64,000 bases of DNA from Megalonaias nervosa. Taxonomy: Eukaryota > Mollusca > Bivalvia > Unionida > Unionidae. The notes under the pieces were generated by a model. The model saw only the letters and a program-made list of their open reading frames with translations, was not told the DNA's origin and searched no databases. Shown in pieces: positions 11,469 to 22,499 of this stretch (the stretch's first letter is position 1; each line of letters opens with the position of its first letter). Made by a program: the position numbers and the translations under genes. The stretch spans positions 1 through 64,000 of the forward strand of contig JAECUM010004391.1 in NCBI GenBank assembly GCA_016617855.1, written 5' to 3'.

Positions 11469-11791
11469 TATTAATAAAACGTGAAGCAGGCAGCAACCAA
11501 TATATACATTACAGCATAACTATGGGAATGTAACTGACTGCATCTCTTGTGTGAAATTTTGAAAACCCCAATAAATTTTTTTTAAAAAACCCTCAAAACT
11601 GAGACTTGGTCCCATGAGATTTTGAACCTGCGAGGTTCCAATGATAAATGTTTTATGTCTTTTCTTATTTTGTTTTTCTCTCTACCACTTTCACTCTAAA
11701 CATTTCCTCTCAGTATTAAAATTTGAGTTATTTCCCTTTATATAGCTTCTCTGGCCTTTCAAAAGGAAAGAAGAACTAAAGGCTGACCCAA

Positions 11792-12115
11792 GTGTGTGAG
11801 TGTGTGTGATTTAGATTTTTAACGTAGCTTTAAAAAATTTTCAGTCATATCGCTACGATGTCTGCAGTGTGACAGTTTATAGTGATGTCTAGCACTGGGG
11901 CATCATGCTGCAGACATGTGGCATGATGTCCCACCCAGTCACATTATCCTGACACCAGGCCAACCAGTCCTAACACTAACCTCTTAATGCTGAGTGCCAA
12001 GCAAGGCAGCTGTTAGTTCCATTTTTAAAGTCTTTGGTATGACTCGGCCGGGTTCGAACCCATGACCTCCCGCATCCGAGGCAGATGCTCTAACCACTAG
12101 GCCACCAGAGCGGTC
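11792..12115 (-). mobile_element. tRNA-derived SINE, family 1, copy 2
   Basis: The 324-bp element lies between perfect 12-bp copies of AGGCTGACCCAA (11780-11791 and 12116-12127). On the minus strand it has a tRNA-like head with B-box-like GGTTCGAACCC, a conserved core and a (CA)n tail. It is collinear with copy 1 at 2036-2353. Confidence 0.93.
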
Positions 12116-12434
12116 AGGCTGACCCAATGATAAAAACAGCAAAAAAAATTAGTAATTATTGACTGCAAACAGACCATATCGCTACCATCAACTCAGGGCA
12201 ATGGGTAGCTCAGTCTCCTTAGTATCAACTATGTCACTAGCTAAATCACTGTCAACCTACATTCTACTTTTCAGTTTCAGCCTGTTGCTATTAAAAATAA
12301 TATCATGGCTGGTAGCTCACAAGTTGCGCATGCAGTTCTTTTGCATTTTAGTAAATATATTTGTTATGAAATGTGTGAATATGCAACCTACCTGCATCAA
12401 GCAGAGCTCTCTATACAAGCATCTACAAAACTCT

Positions 12435-12570
12435 ACATGCTTATAGTCTACCGGTAGTTTGACTTGGTATGTTATGGCACAGGCAATTCTACTTGCTTGT
12501 CCAAGTCACACCATCAGTCAAATTCAAAGGTGTCTACATGTTGGCTTATACAGTGATTGTGGGTATTTGA
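12435..12570 (-). mobile_element. Fragment of the 10569-type pogo-like family
   Basis: Reverse-complementing 10690-10790 gives a sequence collinear with this stretch: a CTTACTCAAGTC-like word, CATGTTG, then TATACAGTGATTGTGGGTATTT. No terminus is preserved. It sits just left of the Gmr1-like element. Confidence 0.55.
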
Positions 12571-12900
12571 TATGATATCGTGGTCATTGTCTGAATTCAA
12601 GTAATTCAGAAGAAGTATTGCCTTTAGTTACTCTTGCGAGAAGAGATAATTAAAGAAGTCTCGGGGGAGTAATTGCACATTTGGTGCGAGCAAGCTGAAT
12701 TTGGGGAAAATTCTGAATTTTGTACTGCCAAAAGCTGTTAGGTTACTTTTGAGTGATTTTAAGTAAGTCTGTAGGTTAAGACTTTACTAGGATAGAATAT
12801 GAGTAAGTATTCTTACGGAAGCTGTTCCTGTAAGGCAGTAAAAAGGTTAGTGAGTACTAATCTAGGTAAGTTGGTTGGTGATACAGTCAAGTAGACTAGG

Positions 12901-13382
12901 ATGGCAACTGTTAGGCAGTTAGTCAAAGAGTTTAAGTCTCTTGGACAAGACGAATTAGGTTATGAAGGGACCCAATTAGCGAATTTGTAGAGTGAAGTCT
13001 CAAGGAATAAAGAGAACAGCAGGCGGCAGAAAAAGAAAGGATGAGACAAGCCAAGGAAAAAGAGAAAGAAAGAATCAGACAAGCCGAGGAAAGAGAAAGA
13101 ATCAGACAAGCCGAGAAAAGAGAAAGAATCAGACAAGCCGAGGAAAAAGAAAGGGATAAAGAAAGAAAAACTGACTTAGCCAGATTGCAAGCTGAAGAAA
13201 GAGCCTTGGAGAGATACTAAGGATCGAAGCAGAATCTAGGAGGGGCGAAGAACTGAATGAACATTCAGGACCCTCAAGCAAAAGATCTAAGGATAGACAT
13301 ATCGTCCAGATAACCATGCCAATGTTTAATGACAAGGATTATCGATAACTTTTTAACACAGTTTGAAAAGTTAGCTTTAATA
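12901..13382 (+). pseudogene. Gmr1-like gag, N-terminal part
   Basis: An ATG at 12901 begins MATVRQLVKEFKSLGQDELG, a start typical of this group of invertebrate gypsy gags. It is followed by a long Lys/Glu/Arg/Gln-rich coiled-coil with near-tandem ERIRQAEE units (about 13020-13190). A stop near 12988 and further frame changes break it. The frame still in register at 13382 is cut by the DNA element starting at 13383 and resumes after 14959 at the conserved HIPKDQWAINISAFLQG segment. Gag would package the element RNA. Confidence 0.75.
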
Positions 13383-14959
13383 CACCTCTCCCTCGATAAC
13401 TTGCACACATCGGGGTCCAAAAACACAGACCGCACTATAAGTGAGGGCGCGAGTTACCGAGGGACCTCCAAAAAACCCACTAGACATCCAGAAAACCACA
13501 GGGTTGGGGGGGGGGGAGGAGGACTGGGCTGTTTAATGGCTGAATCCTTGTTTTATAATCGAGTCAAGAAAAATCGTCAATAAAGTGCTTTTTCTGATGA
13601 ATTTGTTCGTTATCTATATATCACATTTATTTTCAAAATGTCCAACATCTGAAAGATCGATAACATGATTACAACTGGTTTCAACAAAACACGGTATGCG
13701 AAAACATTCGTGTATTATGTCACGGCTTTTTGTTTTGTTGATTAGTCTGGTTTCCGGAGTGTTTGTATAATAGTAGTTCACGAAACTAGGAGTCTATGAG
13801 CAGGAAACCAGACTAACTGTTGATACACTACTAAACAGGATTCCTTTTTATCAAACACACATAACATTTATTTCGTCAGACAAGTGTCGAAGTCGAAACT
13901 CAATTTTTGTATTTTTCAGTTAGTAAATTATTCATGCCGTGATTTCATTGCAAAAGTAATAGTGAAACTTCTTATCATGCTTGAGGATATCTCTACATGC
14001 GAATTCAAGAAATCTCTGAAACTCGTTTTTCCCACAACGGTCCGTATCTGTGAAACAAAGCTCATTATTTTACTAAGTACTCATTTCGCTTGGTTGCCTT
14101 GCTATCTTTAACCACATTTATGATTGAGTAGGTAATTTTTAAGGTAGTTTAATAGATATGTACACAATAAAATGTATCACAGTGTTTGATTGATCAAATG
14201 AAATGAGTTACCCGACATATGACCAGTGCCGCTGGTTCTTAAGCTTGTAGGATTTGTATGGCTTCTGAATTTTTTTTTCAATTCCACATGCTTTATTTGA
14301 TTCAGAAGACGTAATTACTGTGATAATGAAAAAGGAGGACCTCTTTTTATTTAGTGCAACAATGCAACAGATGCTTCCACTAGTCCAATATCAAAACACG
14401 GTGGGCACTTAATTAGGTTCTCAGGGATACGCTTGCGGACATAGCTGTTACAGTAGATTGACACATTTTACATTTAATTACAAGAGGAAACATTGCATTT
14501 ATGATGATTACACTTAAAAGGAACTAAAAGATAGAACTAGATTCAAATTTCAATTGATAAAAAAAAATTTTTTAATTGGTATTTATTTATTAAAGTACTG
14601 CCTCCACTTGGCGTAAGTGACATTTTCATTGATCGAAATGTCCTTGAATATTGTTAATTGCGGTTTACTAAGAATGTCGTTTGAAAAGAAAATGTAACAA
14701 ATTATATTATAAGATTCTTATTAAAAGTCGTTATTTCATAATGTTAATTAAATTTCCAGGTCCTATCTACCATTTTCGATGATAAAATGAGCGAAATATC
14801 AAGTTTCCGTTACCAATTTCGATCACGATTTTCTTCAAATTCAACCAAAAGGGATCAAATTTTTGGTATTTTCTGGCTTAAAAATTGGGATCCACACCTG
14901 TCCCCGCATTATATGTGGGTTCGTGAGTTATCAGGGCGCAAATTATCGAGGGAGTGGTG
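13383..14959. mobile_element. TA-flanked pogo-like element inserted in gag
   Basis: The left end is TA|CACCTCTCCCTCGATAACTT; the right end, reverse-complemented, is TA|CACCACTCCCTCGATAATTT. That gives a roughly 21-bp terminal inverted repeat with a TA duplication (13381-13382 and 14960-14961), and the inverted similarity extends further inward. Removing the insert and one TA restores the gag frame across the site. The 1577-bp interior has no transposase frame that I recognise, so it is probably non-autonomous. It contains a poly-G run (13506-13518) and a small palindromic MITE at 13742. Confidence 0.9.
13742..13816. mobile_element. Short palindromic MITE nested in the gag insert
   Basis: It has a perfect 14-bp terminal inverted repeat, TTAGTCTGGTTTCC at the left and GGAAACCAGACTAA at the right, 75 bp overall. 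Related units lie at 19906-20000 and 20031-20113, inside the other DNA element of the same retrotransposon. Confidence 0.7.
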
Positions 14960-15717
14960 TACATCATATACCCAAAGACCAGTGGGCCATTAATATTTCT
15001 GCATTTTTGCAAGGAGCTGCCAAGGATGTCTACCATAATATGTCACCCACTGAAGTAGACGACTACAACGCTCTCAAGAAAGCGCTGTTACGGCATTACA
15101 AGCTGTCGGCTGAAAGTTTCCACAAACTTTTCAGAGAGTCGTCTAAGAAAACAACAGAGACACACGCACAATGAGTGCGCGTGCTCTTCGATAAATGGAT
15201 GAAAATGGCAGGAGCTGAGCTTACTTATGAAGGTATATGGGAAGAGATCTTGAAAGAACATGTCCTCAGTACGTATCGGAAAAACCTGATCATATTTTTG
15301 GCAGAGCGTGATTTCGCAACCTTAGAAGATATCAGTGTGATGGCTGAGCGATATAAGGGTGTACACTCTCGACCGACCACATGGAGCAGCAGGGATCGAA
15401 CGAGCTTCCCTGACTTTAGAAGAGTTAACAGTTTGACACCTCATAGGCAGAATGGTCAAAATGGTGGGAAGTTAGGGGCTGATAGTCCCAACTGTGATCT
15501 GTTCCGGGGCTCAGGAAAGTCCCATGGGGTAGATAAAGGTACCCCTGGTAAGAAAGATGTGTGCTACGGTTGCAACAAACCTGGCCATATTCTCAAGAAC
15601 TGTAGGAAATATCGTCCCACGATAAATGTAGTGACACGAGGCACTGGTAGAAAGTGTAAACCAGTGAATTACAGCAACAGCTACGGTAAATGGAGAGAAG
15701 GCTACTGTGTTGTATGA
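14960..15717 (+). pseudogene. Gmr1-like gag, capsid-like domain and CCHC knuckle
   Basis: Downstream of the insert, gag resumes with IPKDQWAINISAFLQGAAKD, then DYNALKKALLRHYKLSAESF, the helical retrotransposon-gag domain. A TGA at 15172-15174 interrupts the frame where an arginine codon would fit (CGA to TGA). Beyond it the frame continues through FDKWMKMAGAE and reaches a zinc knuckle CYGCNKPGHILKNC (C-x2-C-x4-H-x4-C) at about 15562-15603. The frame closes at 15717. The next domain, protease, is in another frame. Confidence 0.85.
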
Positions 15718-15955
15718 CACCGGCTGTAGTTATCCAGCTTTGGTGGATAGCAAATTTGTTAAACCTGCTGATTATACAGGTGAGACAGTGGAAGTTCAAT
15801 TTGCTAATAGGAGCAAAGATTCCCTTCCAGTTGTTTACATAGATCTTGATTCGCATTATGTCAAAGAATGAATTCAAGCAGCGTGCTTGTCAGGGTTGTC
15901 GCACGACATAATTTTAGGATGTAGGTATGTGTTGCCACAGCCTAATCCTATGACA
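15695..15955 (+). pseudogene. Gmr1-like aspartic protease
   Basis: In a frame shifted relative to gag, the sequence reads ATVLYDTGCSYPALVDSKFV, where DTG is the catalytic triplet of retroviral-type aspartic proteases. About 65 codons later comes LSHDIILGCRYVLP, matching the second conserved block (hydrophobic-hydrophobic-G-x-D/R). One stop separates the two blocks. The overlap with the gag end could reflect an ancestral frameshift site or later decay; I cannot tell. Protease would process the gag-pol polyprotein. Confidence 0.7.
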
Positions 15956-16029
15956 TGTACACCGTACACATGGGGTCCGTAGAGACGAGGTCTATGAAGT
16001 GAAGGTCAGGGTCGAAGCCGCTGAACCCC

Positions 16030-17320
16030 TTGACTTCACCCATAGATAATTTGCTACCTGGTGAATTAAGGAGACTTCAAGAGGAAGATTCTACCCTTAA
16101 CTGGATACGCGGGTATGCAAAGGAGAAGTCCGTGCAGAACTTACCTGACGGTGAGGTAGAGTTCACACTGAAGAGGGGTATCTTGTATCGATACGCCCGG
16201 AAAGGTTCCGAGAGGTAGAAGCAGGTAATTGTACCTTGGTCTAAGAGAGAAGAAGTGCTTAGGCTAGCACATCAGAGTCTACTCCGTAGTCACATGGGTG
16301 TGGCAAAGACGAGAGATAGGTTAGTGAGGAAGTTCTACTGGCCAGGTGTGTATGGGGATGTAAGGAGGTTTTGTCTGTCGTGTGACAAGTGTCAGTGGGT
16401 GGCACCTAAGACCACACATCGCCCAGTGCCACTAGGAACCACCCCTCTGACTGATGAACCTTTCTCGAGGGTGGCTATGGATTTGATAGGTCCGATAAAG
16501 CCTGCGTCAGAAAGTGGGAATTGTTATGTGTTAATGATTGTTGATTATGCTACCCGATACCCGGAGGCCGTTGCGTTGAAGAACATTGATTCAGTTATGG
16601 TGGCTGAAGCTTTGTTAGGAGTTTGGTCTAGAGTTGGTGTTCCTGACGAAATACTAACTGACCAAGGGACGCAGTTTGTTAGCCAGGTGATGGAAGAAGT
16701 GAACCTGTTACTTTCCATTCGGCACCTGACTACTACCCCGTATCACCCGCAGTGCAACGGTCTAGTAGAGCATTTCAATGGGACGTTGAAACAAGCTCTA
16801 AAGAAGTTGTGCAAGGGTCGACCTAGGGAGTGGGATCGATACCTTCCTGCGATACCGTTCGCGTACCACAAAGGACCCCAAGCTAGTCTAGGATTTTCAA
16901 ATTTTGAGCTAGTCTATGGGAGGACAGTGAGAGGACCCATGGCTGTATCGAAACAGTTTCGGACGGATGAAAAGGCATCCGAGGAAGTACAAACAACGTA
17001 TCAGTATGTTGTTGATCTCTGTAACAAGTTGGAGGAAGTTTGCAACTTGGCCCAGAAGAATCTCTGTGACACACGGGGACGTCAAGCCAAGTACTATGAC
17101 AAGAGGGCGAAGGAACTTAAGTTTGAAGTCGGTGACATGGTGTTGTTGTTGTTACCGTTAGAACACAACAAATTCCAAGTATCCTTGAAAGAACTGTTCG
17201 TTGTAACAGAAAAGAAGGGTGAACAGAACTATCGCATCAATGTGGGAGATAAAGAGAAGTTGTACCACGTTAACCTTTTTAAACGCTATCGTGAAAGGGA
17301 GGCACCTACTGAGTTCGTGG
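16030..17320 (+). pseudogene. Gmr1-like integrase
   Basis: The N-terminal zinc-binding motif is visible as HQSLLRSH plus CLSCDKC (His/His/Cys/Cys). The DDE catalytic core follows: MDLIGP with the first Asp, DQGTQF with the second, and the Glu about 35 residues later in CNGLVEHFNGTLKQ. A C-terminal segment VGDMVLLLLP ... YHVNLFKRY resembles the GPY/F module. One stop near 16216 separates an N-terminal piece (16030-16218) from the long frame 16255-17955. This frame runs without a break from integrase into RT, so integrase truly lies upstream of RT here. It would insert the element cDNA. Confidence 0.9.
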
Positions 17321-17399
17321 TTACTGCAGTTGTGACTGAAGAACCCGACGACAACGGAGGAGTGGCGGAAGTACTTCCTAGTTGTCCTTTGACGAGGAA

Positions 17400-18137
17400 T
17401 GAAACCTACATCGACGTTGTCCTTAACGTAACGTTAACGTCAGAACAATGTGAAGAGGTGGAGGAGATACTCCAAGACTACGCAAGTGTCTTGACCAAAA
17501 GACCAGGCATGACGGACTTGGAGGAGTTCAGTTTGAAGTTACTGGATGAAACGCCTGTGAAACTGAGTCCCTATCCACTTCCACATGCGAAGTTAGAAAC
17601 TGTACAGAACGAAATTCAAGCTATGCTTGACTTAGGGGTCATTGAACCAGCCGAATCCGCATATAGTTCACCAGTTGTTTTGGTACAGAAGAAGGATGGT
17701 GATCACCGCTTTTGTGTTGACTATCGGAAATTAAATAGGATCACAGAATTTCAGGTGGAAATGTTACCAGATCCTGAGGCCATATTCGCCGGAGTAACCA
17801 ACGCCAAATATTTTTTGAAAACAGACTTGTCAAAGAGATACTGGCAAATTCCAGTTCGCAAGGGAGACCGTCCAAAACTTGCCTTTGCAGATGGGACCTA
17901 CCAATGGGTAGTTATGCTGTTCGGGGTCCAGAACGCACCCAGTATTTTCACCTGAATGATGAGGAAACTGCTAGAACCTTTAAGAGGGACCGGAGTTTCG
18001 AATTTCATGGATGATCTGTTGTTGGCGACACCTACTTGGGAAGACATGTGGTCCTACTGAGAAAAGTTCTGGAATGACTCAAACAGACAGGGCTCACCGC
18101 CCGACCATCTAAATGTTAAATAGGATTTCGGAGACTG
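17400..18137 (+). pseudogene. Gmr1-like reverse transcriptase
   Basis: RT begins in the same frame as integrase: ETYIDVVLNVTLTSEQ linker, then PYPLPHAKLETVQNEIQAML, YSSPVVLVQKKDGDHRFCVD, YRKLN and FLKTDLSKRYWQIPV. These are the finger and palm blocks of Ty3/gypsy RTs. A TGA at 17953-17955 (again a likely former CGA) precedes MMRKLLEPL and the active-site box NFMDDLLLA at about 18000. The catalytic FMDD is preserved. Further stops and a frame change occur between 18058 and 18137. Confidence 0.9.
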
Positions 18138-18736
18138 ATGTATCTAGGACACACCCTCAGTGAAGATACATTAACTCCAGACAGTGCAAAAGTCGATCAG
18201 CTCCGGAACGCCGCATGTCCAACTACAAAGACTGAAGTGCGATCTTTTCTAGGACTTGCAGGTTATTATCGTAAGTATGTTGCAAATTTCAGCGTTATTG
18301 CTAGTCCGTTGACTGACTTGACAAGGAAGAAGGCTCCGACGAAAGTTATTTGGACCGACGCTTATGAGAAGGCATTTCAGACATTGAAAGATAGGTTGAC
18401 ATCAGACACCATAGTGAGACTACCGGACATAACAAAGGACTTTGTTTTATGTACTGACGCTTCTGACAGTGGTCTTGGTGCAGATTTACTGCAGGAACAT
18501 GATAGGAACTTATTCTCTGTTGCATATGGTAGTAGGAAGTTATGTCCCACTGAGCGTAATTATTCAGTTACCGAAAGGGAATGCCTAGCAATTATCTTTG
18601 GAATCTCTAAATTCCAGCGCTACCTGTATGGGCGAAAGTTTATTCTTAAAACTGACCACCAGCCACTTACTTATTTGGCCCAAGTTAAATTGACGAATGG
18701 ACGTTTGATGAGATGGTCATTAGTTCTTCAACAATA
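18138..18736 (+). pseudogene. Gmr1-like RT thumb and RNase H, 5' part
   Basis: The frame starts MYLGHTLSEDTLTPDSAKVD and includes EVRSFLGLAGYYRKYVANFS, the connection that follows gypsy RT. RNase H then shows the three carboxylates: LCTDASDSGLGADL, TERECLAI and KTDHQPLTYL. The domain is cut after RWSLVLQQY by the DNA element starting at 18737. The last residues of the frame past 18736 belong to that element. Confidence 0.9.
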
Positions 18737-19905
18737 CAGTGAAACCTGTTATGAGAGACCGCCCCTTCTGCCAACAAAAAGCGGTCTCTCAAGACAGGTG
18801 GTCTTTCATAGCAGGTTTGTACAAAAATAGCAGTTTCCAAGGTCCAGTTTCAGAACAATTTCAAGAAAAATAACCACAATCACTGTACATATATTCTATT
18901 CTTTATTAATAGTTGTTGCTAAAATATTGTATGCATTCATCTAAAAATAAAATTATATTGTAATAAAGATATACTTCTATCATTAAACATGAAATCACAT
19001 TTACATTTGAAGATCACATATTTTAGCATATGAAATCATTTCTGAATTACTTGTTTTCCTTTATAACAACTTAAATTTGTTTTACCGACGTTTAAACCGC
19101 TTTTTTGCGAGTGGTCTGCATTTTTTCACTTCTTTCAGTTACAATAATTATTTTCTCTAGCCTTAAAATTTGTTTCTTTTAGTTGGAGGTTCATCCATTG
19201 TTATTAAAATTCTAGGTGTTAAAATTATTAGTGCTCAGTTGTAATATCGAACGTAAAGATGGTGGCGGTGGGAAAATATGAAAAATCTATACATGTGCAT
19301 TGCATATCTAACAATTAATGAAATAAAAAGAAACAATTATCTCATTCAGAAACAAGACCATTTACTTAGTGGCAAAAGTCAACGGCTTCTTTCAAAGATA
19401 ACATACAGGGATTAACTCTATAAGCAAAGTGTGTAACCCGGTCGCACCAACTTGAACAGACGACAGCTTTGTGATTGGGATGTCATCACTTAACATGGGG
19501 GGGGGAATACACATCACAAGTCTTGAGCATTATCAATCGAATCCTGCAAATGATTCTCTCTTGCTGGTTTAATAGACAATGACCTTATTCACCCCCGGCA
19601 ATACCGATTAACTCTAGACAAACAATATACCCGACCACTATGTCAACTTTGACACTTCAACGGTATTTCATGACATGTACATTAGCCTGGTTTACGGACT
19701 ATAGCATCTATCACCGGTAGCAACAATCCTTTTTTAAATATTCTTTTGATATTTGTTTTTGATCAGAACAGTCGATACTAATCAAGCGGTCATTGAAATA
19801 ATTGATTACATAAAGGTCACTGGTGTCTGTCAGTTCTCGCGATACAGTCGTCATAGGGATGCCAGGTCCTATGAAGGCCGGTAAGCAGGTTAATTACGGG
19901 AATAA

Positions 19906-20000
19906 TTAGTCTGGTTCCCTGCTTTGTATGCTTTCTGATTTCCTCACCCCTATACGAATAACGGAGAACATAAGGAGACACGAAGCAGGAAACCAGACTA
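19906..20000. mobile_element. Short palindromic MITE, copy 2
   Basis: The left arm TTAGTCTGGTTCCCTGCTT pairs with the right arm AAGCAGGAAACCAGACTA, a 95-bp unit related to 13742-13816. Confidence 0.7.
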
Positions 20001-20030
20001 GGAGATAATCTACGTATACTTTAGTCTGGT

Positions 20031-20113
20031 TTACGACAGAAACTATAAAACACTATCAGCCTAGCAAAAAAAAAAATACAAAAAAAAATAATCAGAGATC
20101 GGTAACCAGCCTA
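20031..20113. mobile_element. Short palindromic MITE, copy 3
   Basis: The left arm TTAGTCTGGTTTACG and the right arm CGGTAACCAGCCTA flank an A-rich centre. It is more diverged than the copy 31 bp upstream. Confidence 0.5.
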
Positions 20114-20396
20114 TTTTTTTTTTTTTTAAATTTTTTATATTTGGAACGGTATGAGTGGTCGTTCCTACAGGGATTAAACAAGTTGGTGGAGTTTATCCTT
20201 GTTTTTTGCGATGCGGTCGTTCATAGCAGTGTCGAAATGCACATTTTGCCAAGATATCGCGGTCGCTGGTCGCATTCAGCAGGTGGTCGCTCATAGCAGA
20301 GTGTTTATATAATAAAATCGATCTGTGCATTACGATTGTGGTCGTACATGACAGGTGGTCGCTCATAGCAGAGGTCGCTCAAGACAGTTTTTACTG

Positions 20397-20510
20397 TATC
20401 AAGTTCAACTGCGTTACATTAAAGGAAGTGCAAATGCAGGAGCATATTGTATGAGTAGATCAGTTGATTCTGAGGTGAAGGGGTCACTTCAGGACATGTA
20501 AACAATGACC
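20397..20510 (+). pseudogene. Gmr1-like RNase H, 3' end
   Basis: Immediately after the right TA of the insert, the frame reads QVQLRYIKGSANAGAYCMSR, the conserved end of gypsy RNase H (xIxYIxGxxNxxADxLSR). It continues in the frame interrupted at 18736, which confirms the insertion point. The usual Asp of VADxLSR is Gly/Ala here. A stop follows about 15 codons later. Confidence 0.8.
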
Positions 20511-20560
20511 TGAACTGCAACTTCAAAATTTGGAGAGCAAAATCTCAGATTTTACTCTTA

Positions 20561-22460
20561 AAGAGGGGCCTATGTAATGTGGTGAATTTTGAAGACTTAT
20601 TGAAACTTAATGTTGAATAAACTGTGCATTGAAGTTATCATAGTCAAGCAGGAAAGGTCTTAAGAAAGTTCACTGATATTTCTCTTATTTCATCTCTGAA
20701 ACATAAAAGGGTCTACGTTTAGGCTTCAGTGGAACTGACCGAGTCATCGTAATGGTATAGTGACAGAGAGTACATTAGAATTACCGACCGTATCGGTTGG
20801 AGGGGACTTTATGTCAAATAATTGATCTTCAAAGGAAAGCTAATTGCAGCATATTTTAGGCTGTTAAAATCTGATGAAAGACATGATTATTTTGGGGGAA
20901 GGTTTAGGAACAGTTGTTTCCGATTGGTCAGAAAACATTTAGGCGTACACTTTGGGAGACAGAATTTATAGGAGCAACTTTAGACAAATTTCTTCAGTCC
21001 GATTTTGCCTTGTGAGAAGACAAAAGGTCCGACTCCTTGGAAAACTTGAGAATGGTGTTTTCCCTCGTAGAAAGGCCAGATAGCTGTCTTGAAAGGAGAC
21101 AGGCTGTAATGCTAGGACACACGGTTTGTGTGGAAAGAAACAGCATTAAGGTACGCAATTTTAGTTTCCATATAATATTCTATTTCATTTGTTTGGTTTA
21201 ATGCAAATGTGTTGATATGCTTATGATTCACACAGGTATCGTGTATTCATTTCATAGGACTCTGTTGATATGTTAGAGTGTTATGCAATTTAATTCTTTA
21301 ATTTAAGAGCTATTAGTTCATTGATAGAACTGACGGATTGCATGTATCAAATATTCAATGTGTAGTATTCCACAGGGATTTATGATGTAATCCAAAAGAA
21401 TGTTCAAATATGCAGTATTTCATAGGGATTTATGAATTAATCCTAATATGCAGATGTGTCATATTTCTTATGATATATGAAATTATTTCCTGTGTAGGAT
21501 GATACTGTTGTTGTGAGTTAATGACGATTGTATATTTATATATGATTTCGCAATGCTTAAATGATCTTGCAGGTTATTGGTTGCTGTAGCTATATTTAGT
21601 GAATATTATGCCATAAGTAAGTGAGCATTTATCTTATTGAACAGAACTGACTAGTCAAATGTAAATAAGACATGTAGTAATGTATGCTGGTATATAAGGC
21701 CACATTTGTCTGTATAGAGCATGTAGTAATTTCTAATCAATTGCTGTGAGGCGAGGGCAATGAACTGCCAAACTAAGGTCATTCATACTAAATATAATGG
21801 TTGTACCTTACCAAAATATGGAAATCTGTAAGGACAGTTATTTGTTAAGATCACATTATGTCAGAATTTACGCTGTGTGAATCGCTAATCTGAATACGAA
21901 CAAAGAGAGTTTATATATATATATACAGATAAGTGGTAAAACATATCTAGCTCGTAAAAGTCTTGTATTTAAGGGAACAGTTTATACCCTTCCAAGAAAA
22001 AGGAAAACCCGATGAGTCAGAGGGAAATCTGCATCTAAGAGAGACTGGAAGAATCAGAGTCAGAAAGGGGACCAAAGCGTATACATTAGACGTGGAAAAA
22101 CAAGACAAAGAGGAGACAGACACCAGGTGATGCTGTCAAGCCTGGAAATTGTACTCTCTAATTCACCACTCGTAACATGATGTAAATTGAACATTGCGAC
22201 TAAATTCTATCAATGTAAATCTGTAAGATTGAAAGTGGAATTTTGGTTATGTATTAATTGATTAAATTTATTTTAGTAAATCTGTTGGATTGAAAGTGAA
22301 ATTCTGGTTATGTATTAACTGATTAAATTTCTTTTATTTATTGGTAAAGAGGGCTCATAGTTGTTTATTTCTTTCAATAGCCTTGCTCAGTTATCTGTTA
22401 ACGTTCCATCTATCTGTCCACACTGGGCAATAACACCGTGGGAGGTAATTCCCTAGTTAA
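20561..22460 (+). other. Candidate polypurine tract and 3' LTR / UTR region of the Gmr1-like element
   Basis: AAGAGGGGCC at 20561-20570 looks like a polypurine tract and TGTAATGTGG at 20573 could open an LTR. No coding region follows. A roughly 61-bp sequence (containing AATCTGT, GATTGAAAGTG and GGTTATGTATTAA) is duplicated in tandem at 22212-22335. I could not match this region to a 5' LTR, so its LTR status is unproven. Confidence 0.35.
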
Positions 22461-22499
22461 CGATCGCCAAATCAATTAAGAAGGCTTTATTGTTTTAAA

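Larger units (their letters stand above)
18737..20396. mobile_element. TA-flanked pogo/Tigger-like element inserted in RNase H
   Basis: The left end is TA|CAGTGAAACCTGTTATGAG; the right end, reverse-complemented, starts TA|CAGTAAAAACTGTCTTGAG. TA duplications lie at 18735-18736 and 20397-20398. The 1660-bp element shares ends and subterminal sequence with the 900-bp copy at 10569-11468 but keeps many more CpGs, so it is probably younger. It is longer because of internal repeats of a GGTCGCTCATAGCAG word and two small palindromic MITEs. No transposase frame is seen. Confidence 0.9.
12590..22460 (+). mobile_element. Decayed Gmr1-like Ty3/gypsy retrotransposon with two nested DNA elements
   Basis: Domains appear in the order gag (12901-15717, interrupted), protease, integrase, RT and RNase H (to about 20510). 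Integrase precedes RT inside one open frame, the copia-like order that defines Gmr1-type Ty3/gypsy elements. A purine tract AAGAGGGGCC at 20561-20570 is followed by TATGTAATGTGG, a plausible 3' LTR start. The LTR end is not resolved, and no matching 5' LTR was found upstream of gag. The element carries several in-frame TGA stops, a frame change between gag and protease, and two TA-flanked insertions. Confidence 0.85.

Noticed and set aside
2260..12115. tRNA genes at the SINE heads
   Set aside because: Only A- and B-box-like words remain, fused to SINE bodies and flanked by target duplications; no complete cloverleaf is expected.
15690..15720. Programmed frameshift between gag and protease in the Gmr1-like element
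   Set aside because: The frames do differ, but with many lesions in this copy I cannot separate a functional shift from decay; no clear slippery site was identified.
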